Of a DNA stretch of 64,000 nucleotides, positions 46,040-58,000 are shown piece after piece. The position numbers were made by a program, and so were the translations under genes. The stretch is from positions 3,590,745 to 3,654,744 of the forward strand of contig CM021320.1 in assembly GCA_010645155.1 (NCBI GenBank), read 5' to 3'. The notes under the pieces were generated by a model. That model made no database searches. It was not told the DNA's origin and saw nothing but the letters and a program-made list of their open reading frames with translations. How positions within the stretch are numbered: the first letter of the stretch is position 1; every line of letters starts with the position of its first letter. The stretch is from Tigriopus japonicus. Lineage: Eukaryota > Arthropoda > Copepoda > Harpacticoida > Harpacticidae.

Positions 46040-49000
46040 ATGAATGCTTGCGGGAGTGAAAAGGTCCTGTCTGCAAATGAGCCAACTCCATCGGGAGTCA
46101 AAAGAGGTCTCTCGAACCTGGCTTGTTCTCCCACTCACCCCGCCAAAAGATCGCTTACAACGACATCTATGAATTTGACAAACAAGCTCTTGTCGAATTC
46201 TTCCGAGTACCCATCTTCTAGTTTATTCCCCACACAAAGTCTCTCCTTGAAGTCCAAGTATGACCTGATTCCCCTGACAAACTCTCTCTTGAGATCTAGC
46301 ACTCTTACTGGGGGACTCTCAACAAGGTCGAGTTTGATCTCTTCAGTGCGTGCCCAAAAACAACATTTGACAAATTCCCTGCTTTCATCTCCCTCGAAGA
46401 ACTTGCTGAGTGGAAGCATTTCTTCTTCAAGTACTTTGAGCAGCAGGAAACCATTGCTGTCATCCAACTATGGGACGGGAACTCGTCTCTCAGGGAATGC
46501 GGGACTCTCTTACAAATTCAGCACAAGCTATCAGAAGCCAACTTTGGCATCCAATGTCAAAGAAGAAACCAACCAGATCTCGACAACGGAAAAGGACGAG
46601 AAAGAGAATTTTCCTGATTATAGTGACATTTTCAAGCAAGACATCCAGGCAACGCCGCCCCAAATAGATTTGTCCCAAACATCGGATCTTGCCAAGCTTA
46701 GAGAGGGTTTCCAAAAGGCACAAAATGAGTTGAGGACCAAAAAGGTAAATTGAATTTCCTTTGAAAGTGCACGAGAACGAGAGAGTGAAAAATTGTATCA
46801 TTCGTCTTGACTTATTTCCGTCTGATTCTTTCAGGATTGCTTGGTCTCTTTGGCATCGACAGCTCTTCTTCATAATCCCGACTTGGAGGATCCCGAAGAT
46901 GCTACTCGGATCAATCTGTTGAAGGCTGCTGATATCGTTGCTGAGAAGGAGGGGGAATTTATCCTCAAGGTACATAAGCGCAATACCTCGAATTAGAGAT
47001 AACAATGCCTTGAGGATTAACCATGAAGAACACATTTTGAGTCTCTGAGTAATGAACACAAACAGCTGAGCTACTTGTGCACTTTTTTCTTTTTCTATTC
47101 AACATATAACGGATGAATTCAAGCGTAGTTCTCCTACTTCTGCGGAAATGGGTCCTTGGCACAAGCACATTAATCTTCCGGTTTCTTTGAAATGAAGTCA
47201 GCGTAAAAGTATTTCCCTTAGGAAAGAGGGAAGTATCCTTTCACCCAAAAAAGGCCTAATCTGTGAGAACTGTGTAACATTATGGCTGAATCAACAGTGT
47301 GGCTCGAAACTGCTAGGTGTCGCTTTCTCAGATATTATCTACCTAATCCTTAGTACCCTGAACAGAGTGTCATCATCCTAATTAATCTGTTCCACTTCTA
47401 TTCGAAGGGAGCTGATGTTGAATACAAAACCAAAGATGAGAAAAGTCATTTTATTTCTATTCCACAGTTAGCGCTTTACTGCCGCCAAGAGTTGAATATT
47501 CGTACCACGGCCAACTTTCTACTTGCCTATGCGTCTCTGAAAGATCCTTGCAAACCGTACCTTCATCGTTACTTCAAAGATTCTGTTCGTCTACCTTCGG
47601 ATTGGATGGAAGTGGCGGATCTGGTTTGTTCCTTTGGCGTTTTGAATGCGGGTAGTTTGCCCGCAGTTCTGAGACGGGTCATGGTGGAAAAGTTCCTGGA
47701 CTTTGATGCCCACCAATTGGCTAAGCATAAGAAAGTTAAGAAAACTGAGGTAAGATTCCTGCTTTATTAAAAAAGTTCAATTTGCTCTTTGGAAACGAAG
47801 GGAACGAAAACAAACTGAAGATACAGAAGACAAAGATCAGAGACCTGCTAGATGTAAGAAAAACGGGGTTTCCCCTTCCTTTTTGAGATCATTGATGCGT
47901 AAATGACGGCGTTTTGACATCCAATTTCAATCTTGCTCATCTTAATTCCTGTGACAGTGCAAGAACCACTGACTTTCTCTGGAGAAGGAGGCTAGCGATA
48001 TTTTTTTTTCATTAGGAGCAAAGCAATGACGTTCTTCTATAAATGAGACCTTGCTTATATTGAGTAGACTAGGTATTTGAATTTTCAACTTAATCAAACT
48101 TCACAGTCAATGGTCAGAATCTTAGTTTCTTAAGGCTTTACACAGAATGAATAAGTTAGCCCTCTTTTGGCAATTGTTTAACCTCATTCATTCTGTGCTC
48201 TCTTCAGGATATTGCTTTGAGAATGCATATTTTTTGGCATTACATTGAGCACTAAGTTGAAATACATCATCAGAACAATCCAAGTTCAATCTCATTTGGG
48301 GAAAAACGCCATCGATTTGTTCCTAATGAAAATCATCTTTCTCATTGCTTGCCTCTCAATCCAGGAAATTGAGTGATTCTTGGACAGTTCAATGGTGTTT
48401 ATTTCGTTTGACTCTTGATGAAGGAGAGCAAAAAGATGTTTCGTCATTCATCAAACGTGATCCAAATGGAACAAGTAAATGTTCCTTTCACACTTCATGT
48501 TACAAGAACCTTTCGAGAATATTACATTGTTTCATTTACAAATCTAGTGAGCATATCATCAGAACCGCGTTACGAAAGGGATTATTATTAGTGTTTGTAA
48601 AAGTGGAAATGTCTGTATAGCAACATGCTTTGTTGAGATTACTGAATATTAGATCGAGCATTTGATGCTCAAGCGAATTGCTCGATCGTCTGAATAGTTC
48701 TGTATGATTTATTCTTGAGTCTACAGTGCAGTTGTAAATCACCGTGTCTGAAATTTTGCTCCCAGAACCATCCTTGTTTAGCTCAACCCAAGTTTGTAGC
48801 AACTTGCTACTAGCAAGTCTCAAAGGAGTCTGATTTATGAGAACGACAATAGTTCGGGGCAGTCTTGGAAAACCCCGAACCCCGTATTCAGCCAAGTGTT
48901 AAAGTTCCCATTATAATACTGTACGTGTGAGCAATCCAAGTCATGGCGAACTCTCTTCCTGAATTGTAGATCAAGTTTCCGAACGAGGTCCAAGTTCAAA

Positions 49001-52000
49001 AGCCCTCGAAAGATGCAAACCATGATGCAGACTTCCCAGATTTGAACACCTTTGCTAATCCTCAACCAGTCTCCGATTGGAGTGAGGAACTTGAACCCGA
49101 CGAATTACGCTTGAAAGCACTCGCCAAGAATCGGAAGAAGCGATTCAATTTGAAGCGATTAATTCGTTTGCTTCACATTCGAGAGCCAACATTCCACGTG
49201 ATGGGAATTTTGGGCAAAAGGTACGTGAGTCTGATGCATATATAGTCAATCATTGGTGAGACCACTTGGTATTCCAACCAAGCTTGATTTTGGGAGAGAA
49301 ATGATGCCAAACTTTCGGCTGCGCTATTTCATTCTTAAATGCGTTTACTATCTCCTTTGGCCTGTGGAACCTTTAACAAAGTTTTATTGTAGAACGAGGG
49401 AAATGGGGAAAAAGGGGGCTTACTTTTGTCGAGAAAGGGATTTCAAAACTTTGAGCTAGAGCAATTGTCTTCCTCAACTCAAACATTTAAGTCGTGCCTA
49501 ATGACCTGGCATTTGGCACATTGGAGACAGTCGCTAAAACAGAGGCCTCGCTAGTAAAACTATTGCTCAGTCGAGCTGAAATTTGCATGAACGTCAAACT
49601 TTCCAACCAAGAACATGCCATCTAGTTTTGGATATGAGAAGGTTTCCGAGCGTCTAGAGCATTCATTCTATTCATTCATGTGCTCGTTTTAATTCTAGGT
49701 ATCCAAGCAATGTAGAGGAATTTCTTGCCTCACGACTGCCCGAAATGTTCGACCAAAGTCAAGCCGGAAAGCGCATGAAACTACCCACTCCTGAAACTTG
49801 GGAGACTCAAATTGCCAAGTAAGATTGACAATTCAAGTTTCACAGAGCCCTAGTTTATAAACCGTAAAGATAAGCTGGTTGTTATATAACGTAGTTAAAC
49901 GACTTCTTTATCCGTGAAGAGAAACTTCCTTCGGCTGAAGCTACAGCAGACAGACTTGATGCATTTATCTATTACTTGAGAGGAAATGGAGTTGTAGAGT
50001 GACATTTCTGTGGGAGGATGAAGGCAAAATTCTGTTCAGCTGATTGAATAAGAAGGCAGACAATAGATTAAGACAAAAGAAATAACTTGCTTTAACTGGC
50101 CATTAAATGAGCTTAAAGGACAAAAGTGACCATGAAGTGGGCACCATTTGTGTCGATTTTTGTCGTTTCCCTCCATTTAGCCACGGTTAAGGCCCAAGAA
50201 AATCCAGAGACGCCAATTTTTGCCACAGTGCAATGGTCCCCAAGCTCCGGGTTCAGTTTAATCAAAGGGCCTCTTAACAAGACGTCTCAGACTGTTGCTT
50301 GGGGCAGTTTTACCAATGCAATCAACCAAACCGGGTGGAGTTTCTTGGAAGTGGAGACTGATCCGAGCTACCCTGACGAGATCCAGGCCCATGCCGTCGG
50401 CTATCTTGAAGGCCATTTGACCTCGAAACTTATTTATTGGCATTGGATCAATACCGTCCAAAGCTACTGCCGGGGTAAAGAAGATCTCTGTCAAAGAATC
50501 GTTAAGCATATCCATGACAACACCCGTTGGGTTAAGTCGATGGTGGAAAAGAAACGGAACAAGAGAGCTTATTGGCATCAAGTTGGTCTATTTTATGATC
50601 AATACAACGGTCTTGTAGCGGGTTACAATGATTCAACCGAGACCAATATCATTCCTCATGGCGATCTGTTTTGGCTCAATCTCGTTGGGGATCTCTTAGA
50701 TCTCGAGCAGGTTTATGCCCACAAATACAACCTTACAAACCCGCACCAAAAGGGCGACGGCCATTGTTCGGTCCTTATTAAGGTATTGCCAAAAAATGAA
50801 GATCTTCTGGTCGCTCATGACACTTGGCTCAATTACTCATATATGCTTCGCGTGCTGAAAAAGTACAGCTTGCGCTACAAAATGAGAAGGAAATCCGGCT
50901 CCAAATTGATTCCTGGTCATTCCATAACTTTTAGCTCATATCCAGGACTATTATTTTCTGGGGATGACTTCTTCACCGTTTCGAGTGGTTTAGTCGTGAC
51001 TGAGACCACGAACGAGAACTTCAATCCCGACTTGTGGCAATATGTAAGGCCTAAAGGTCAAATCATGAATGCAGTAAGGGTGATGGTGGCCAATCGTCTG
51101 GCCGTAAATGGAAAACATTGGACCAAGATTTATGCCAAGCACAATAGTGGAACCTATAACAATCAATGGATGGTGGTGGACTACAAACGATTCAAACCTG
51201 GTCGGAATCTGAAAAGTGGCCTTTTGTGGGTTTTGGAACAACTTCCCGGTCACATTCATGCAGAGGATATGACCAATGTGTTGAAGAACCAATCATTTTG
51301 GTCAAGCTACAATATTCCATACTTCGCCGATGTCTTCAACATGAGCAATTTTGGAGAACAAGTGAAAAACCATGGCAATTTCTTTTCCCATGATCAAACT
51401 CCTCGAGCCTTGATTTTCAAGCGTGACCAACCTCAAGTTCAAGATCTCAAGTCTGCCATCAAACTAATGCGATCAAACAACTTTAAAAAAGACCCTCTCT
51501 CGATATGCACTCAGTGCAATCCTCAATATAACGCAGAATTTGCCATTTCTGCTCGAAACGATTTAAATGAACGGAATGGAACGTACCCGCTAAGTATATT
51601 TGGAGAAAGTTGCGCTGGAGGGTTTGATATGAAGATCACCAACAGAGAAATGATTGAGAAATTGGAGTTTGTTGCTCAAAGTGGGCCGACATTCGACAAT
51701 TTGCCCCCTTTCCAATGGAGCAAATCGGATTTCGATTCTCAAGTATCACACGTGGGTCAACCAGATCTGTGGAATTTTTCTCCTATCCATCATGTTTGGA
51801 AGTTACCCTCTTTGGCTGATTTACCTTGAAACAACATATTTTGTACCACTAAACATCTGTGTCAACATATTTAACTGGTTTGCATCGACTCGACCGGTTT
51901 CAACTTCATCAAATCATGAATCAGCCCAAAATCAGATCAGTTAATGACTCGTCGTAGTTGTACAAATTAACTTAAAAATCAATAAATCAACTTATGTTAA

Positions 52001-55000
52001 GCTATTGATATTGGGTATTCAAATAGATTTCCTATTTTCGAAGAATATGATCAAAACATATTAAAAGGATGAACTGCAAAACATTTTTTCATCGTTTCTC
52101 TTCTAAGGCAAGCCGGATATCTAAAGTTACGGCTCACTCGTAAACACAAAAAATAATAGCAAAATGAACGCTAAAAGATAGTGTTTTTCAGCTTGTGTTC
52201 GATTTAACTTCTTATTTGACGATTGGTTCACAGATTTCTCATCTGACAAGATTACGTAAAAATGTTAAGGAGGTATTTCTTGTAAAACCTATCGAAGAAA
52301 GTTGTTGTCATCGACTTTTAATAATCCTATTTGACCACCTTTGCCTGAAATGAGACGTAGAAGAGCGTGGAACTGTTTTAAGGAAATCAGGCATTTGATT
52401 TATGGTTAGGTCACATTTTTGAAAAAAAAAAAATGTTTTACCTCCAAATAGGTAGCTCACCGGGTGAACCAATCAGCGGTGCCAAATAGGCAGTGTATTT
52501 TGCTCAGCTATGTGATGTTCTTGAGAAGCTGAACAATTTGAAAGACTTTTGTGCGCCTTTTACATAGATCAAAGAGTTGAACGGATATTTGATCAAAAAG
52601 CTCCTTTTCAAAGCCAATCAGGGATTGAAACTACGGTCTATCACAAATGCTTCTACTTGTTAAGTCTGAAAACTCTTCATATCGGAGACTGAAGACTCCA
52701 TAACCTTTAGTCTTGAAGTCTATAGTCTATAAAAGAAAAGTCTATTGACAAGGGTGGGAGACATTGCGGTTTCTATCAAAGGAAAAAAGAACACTACGTT
52801 TATTGTAAACAACACATGGTTTTGTCTTTGTTTTGGGCTTTAGCAAATAGACTTGGTCTGACCTGTTTTTTTGTCTTTCAGACATGGCAACAAGGCTGAA
52901 ATTTGGGAGTCTCTCATTGACAACAAGAAGCTCCCATACATGGCAACCATACGCAACCTTAGGAATCTCATCCTCACTGGAATCGATGACGCGCATGTGC
53001 AAAAAGTCGCCAAATACATCTCCAATGAGAAAGCTGTGATTGGTAGCAGGATGTTTCCCTTTCAGTTCTACACTGCCTTCGATGTTTTGCGAGACCTTGA
53101 TGTCTTTAAGGACAAAACGATCAATCAGTCTGATCTGCTTAAAACTAATGGAATGAAGACAAAACCAAAAGGAAAGGGCAGTTATTCAGAAGCAATGTTG
53201 AAAAAGAAGATCTACCATAAATTGATCAAACGGAAAGAGACAATGAACTCGGGGTCAATCACGGTTTTCCAAGATGCCTTAGAGAAGGCCGTAACCATCG
53301 CCTCAAATAACAATATCCCACCGGTCAAGGGAAGCACGTTAATTTTGTTTGCCTTTGGCTCTGAACTCAGAGAGACCACCAAGATACGAGCCGTTCAGAA
53401 GCATATGACCCCTTCCCAGATGTGTTGCCTAATGGCTGTAATGCTGGAGCATTCATGCGAGGACTGTGAAATGGTCGCTTTTGGCCACAAAGAGCAAGAA
53501 AAGGCTCCACGTGTACAAGATATAATGGGCCTGTTGTCAAGTGCCAAGTTCCTCGACAACTCTCGCATCAGTCGTTTGGCCACGTCCACCAGTGTGTTGT
53601 CCTTTGATTCTGGAGCTCTGGACGATCTTCGAAGAAATGAGAAATGGATTGATAATCTGGTGGTTATCCATGGACCTCTGGCACAAGCTGATATTGATTA
53701 CGATATGACTTCTTGGCTTGCCAAGTACAGACATGAAGTCAACCCCGATCTTGTTTATGCAAATATCAACCTTGATGGAAGTAAAGCTCCCCCTCAATCC
53801 CACAATGCCAACGATATCTTTTTGGTCGGCTTCAGTGAGCAGATTTTCCATACTCTTTCAAATTCGAGTCGAGGCGGACAACTTGAGAGGATTGAAAGCA
53901 TCGATAGGCGATTCAAATTGGCTCCCTTGAAGAAGCCTCTTATCGACATTCCAGCCCCTGAAATGCATCTCTCGGGAAGGTCTCCGAAGTGGCGCCAAAT
54001 CAGGGTGTTTGTCTCCTCTACTTTCACTGATATGCACGGCGAGAGGGATCTCATCAATCGCTTTGTCATTCCTGAATTGCAAAGGCGTGCTAAGTCTTTG
54101 CACATGGAGATACGAGCCATCGATTTGCGTTGGGGTGTCCTCCCTAATGGTGGAAAGCACGACATCAATGAGGATAATGTATTCGCCTCATCACTTTGGA
54201 GAGGTGGCAACTCAAGAAATGAAGCCAATGGCAAGGCTCAAGTCATGGCTTGCCTTCGTGAAATTGAAAAATGCCATTTGTTTATTGGCCTTTTAGGGGA
54301 CCGTTATGGGTGGAAGCCCCCGCTCTCGGCCTCTTCCTTTCTCTCAGAAAACGAATTATCCATGAAATTGGAAGCTTTGAAAGGCGAAATGGGCAGAGCC
54401 TCAATAACGGAAATTGAAATGGAATATGCTGCCCTTCACAACCCCGAAGAAAGTCGGGACCGGGCGTTTTTCTTCCTTCGGGACTCCTCCCGTCTTAACG
54501 CTCAATTGCCTCCTGACTTAGCCAAGCTTTTTAAGTGTCAAGACGAAGAGGATGAGCGAAGATTGCAATCACTAAAACAGCGAATTATCTTCAGTGGGTT
54601 GGAGGTCTTCAATGGCTATCCCGCCCACTTAGAAGGCGGTGAAAATCAGAACAAACCCACCACGGCTGGACTCGAAGCCTTGGGCCAAAGGATATTGGAT
54701 TCGCTCTGGAATTCTCTATTGAATTTGGATGAGAAGGCCAAGCGAGAAAATGAAAAGCCAAGCGACGAAGGCCATTCCGAGTTTCGCGATCACCAAGAAT
54801 ATAGCTCTTACGTTGCCTTGCACAAGAGTGTTTCTCGCTCCAAAATTGTCGATAGCATTCATGAATCTCTTGGCAGATTATCAGGAGGCATTGTGGAGCT
54901 TACTGGTAATCCTGGAAGTGGTCTTTCCACTCTTATGTGCCAAAGCTTCAATGAAATGAAGAAAAGATCAACTCTTAACGCGACGCAGAAAGGCAAGAAC

Positions 55001-58000
55001 GGTCCTCCAATTCTGGTGCCTTTCTTTTCGGCTGCCTCTCAACATGGAACAGGAAACATGAAGACTTTTCTTATTTATCTTATCCAATCCTTGTCTGGAA
55101 TAGTGGATGGCAAAGGCCCTAGTGGGTGCACCAAAATCCAGGAATATGAACTTCAACAACTTGATGCCAAAACTTTAGGTGTTCGAGTTGCCTCGTTGCT
55201 GACCATGGTCTCTGAAGTGATGACCTCTAATACACGATCTGGAAAGAAACAAAAGTTGGTGTTGTTTGTGGATGGTTTGGAAGATTACATGGAGCAGGCG
55301 AGCGTGGATTGGCTGCCACCCCAAATTTCCGACGGTGTAATTCTCGTGGTCTCGTCTCACGTTGGAAGCAAATGGAACAAACATCTCCAAAACCGAAAAG
55401 AGAAAGACCATCGAGCCATCAGAGTTGGCCCTTTGACTTTATTGGAGAAGAAGGCCTTGGTAAGACAATGTCTCGAGCAAAGAGGGAAAAAGTTGGACGA
55501 GACAGCTTTTAACAATGAGCTCAACTTGTTGGTGAGCAAAAGGGATGCTTCGAATCCAGCATTCCTAAGCCTGCTAACCAATGAGATGGCAGGCTTTGGT
55601 GTCTTTGAAGAGCTCCAATCGAAGCTATCCATGGCAGGGAATACCATGCCTGAACTTCTCTCGCAGATTTTGGAACGCCTTGAGATGGACCTGAGCGAAG
55701 AACTCGTGGGCAATGCCATGTGCTGTTTGGCCCTAAGTGCAAAGTTAGGGTTGACTGAGAATGAGCTTCATTCCGCTCTGGCCCTTCTGAACACTTCCCC
55801 TTTCGAGAAGCGAGACGTTACAGTGGCCGAACTGAGTCAAATATTGTCCGAGGGGCAGTTCAAACCGATTCCCTCCCTCGAACTATCAATCCTCATAAAT
55901 GGACTGGAAAGTTTCCTTCAACCCACACGGGGTAGCCTCATCGAAGGACTCCTCCTTTTAAAGAAAGGAGAATGGTTGAAATCTGTTACTGAGCGTTACC
56001 TCTCCAAGAGGTGCCACTCGGCTCAGAACATTCATCTTGTCTTGGCGGGAGTTTTTCATCATATTTACCGTTTCGCTCCCAACCATCCCAGGGCCTTGCA
56101 AGGATTGCCTGAGCATTTGGCCTCGACAGGAAACGTGAAATTGCTCGAGCAGACCATTTGCAGTCTTGATTACATTCGTGAATGCGCCGCCTTTCCTGAC
56201 ATCCTTTATGAGTTGGTCCTTCGACATTTCAATGGTCATTACTTGAGTGGGAGACCTCAGACAGAGAGGTTCTTAGCCTCTGAGAGAGTCCAGGCATATT
56301 CTGCCTTTGTTCATCTGCACTCGGACTCGTTGATTGAACAACCCAGTCTCACGTATCAGTTGGCTTTGACAGAACCGCAGACCTCACTGCCTCATCAGGA
56401 AGCACTTGCAAAAGCTATGAATAACGGTTATGATGCGAATCAGATTACCAGAAGTAGTTATGCTTCGTCGGCCCCTCTTTGGCTTTTCTGGGAAAATAGG
56501 TCAAACAAAGACGGCTCGATGGAGAACAATGGGATCGCCAACAATCTGCTGGCAGTCAAGGCTTGCAAATCGAGTCGAGTGGCAGTGATTTGCTTGGAAA
56601 AGTCCTCATTAATTCCCCCAGAGGAATTGCTTGTGGCTTACGGCCATGATGATGGTCACATCATAGTGGCTTTGGCTCATAATAACGAGGAGCTCTTCTC
56701 ATTGGTTGGCCATTCGAGCCCCATTTCGTCCTTGACGTTTCTCCCGGGTTCATCGTCATCTGAGACGTGTTTGGTAAGCGGATCTCAAGATGGCATGATG
56801 TCTTTCTGGGATCTTAACAGTCAGATCAGGACGAATTCGGTCCAAGGACATACTCGATGTGTCAGCGGCCTTGCTTGCAGCTCTGATGGCCTAACCCTTG
56901 TCTCAGTTGGGTGGGATGGACGAATCAAGATTTGGAGTGGGCGCTCTCAAAGAGAGATGTCCTGCATTCAACAGAGCACACAAGCCTTTAATTGTGTGGC
57001 CTTTCACCCCGACAAGGACTACATCATTGCAGGTGGTTGGGATGGATTATTGAAGATCTATGACCTCACAACACTTGAAAGAAAAGCCATAGTTCGAGGT
57101 CACTTGGCCTCAATTCAATGTGTAGCCATTTCAACGGATGGGAAGAAAATTGTCAGCGGCTCCAGTGATGGCGTTGTTAAAGTGTTCGATAGTGGCATTG
57201 GGGGAGAATGTGGCTCATTCAGCGTTGGCCAATGTGTTCATTCAATTGCCTTGGACAATAACAAAATCAATACCGAAGGTGTTCCACGAATCTTGATTGG
57301 AACACGCGATGGCGTGATTCACTTTTGGACCACTGACGATGGCACCAGACATCCATCTATTGTTTTGGATTTGACAACGGATCTATCTCTTGATGTTGAA
57401 GCGGGAGTCGAAATTCCAAGAAACTACGAAGATTCTTCTATGGAAATCGATGGGATTGAATCTGAAGATCGACTGAGAGTCTTGAGCTTCTGCATCCTAC
57501 CTCGTCCGTATGGAGTCACATGCACGAATATGGCCATTGGTTGCGCAGACGGAACGCTTTTGGTCGTAAAAATTTGTAGCGTGTCCAAAGCAGTGATTGC
57601 TCGTTCCAAAATAGCTAATGGACCGATACTTGAGACTCAACCAATAACATGGGAACACCTGTGGTCTAACAGCACCTTCGAGCAATGCTACTTCTGCTTA
57701 GTGAAATCCACTGAAGGAGTCTACCTCACGTTTATGAGTAAGGAAACGCTGAATGCTTCTCGTTTACCTTTGGGCGATTCCGAAGTTGAAGTTGTGGGAG
57801 TTCGATTATTTTCATTTGGCTCTTCCGATCATGACATTGCTCTGGCAATTGGTACATCAGCGGGATTTTGTCATCTTGTACAAGTTCAAAATTCAACTTT
57901 GACTAAAATGAGGCAGGTCTTCAAGGAAGCCGTATGTTTTGGTGATGAAGAACTTCTTGATTTCAAGGTTTGCAAGAAGAGTGAGGAGAGCTGCACTGAG

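Larger units (their letters stand above)
49819..52881 (+). other. TEP1 intron 5 (3063 bp) hosting a nested gene
   Basis: Donor GCCAA|GTAAGA at 49819; acceptor TTGTCTTTCAG ending at 52881. Splicing joins AA|A to encode Lys498 and continues HGNKAEIWESLI, matching the human order across this junction. Besides the nested phospholipase B-like gene, 52000-52870 is AT-rich with nothing recognised. Confidence 0.9.

Noticed and set aside
52452..52490. TAGCTCACCGGGTGAACC in TEP1 intron 5 as a tRNA-like or vault RNA A box
   Set aside because: It is a short palindrome (CACCGGGTG) and no B box or T-run follows at a suitable distance.
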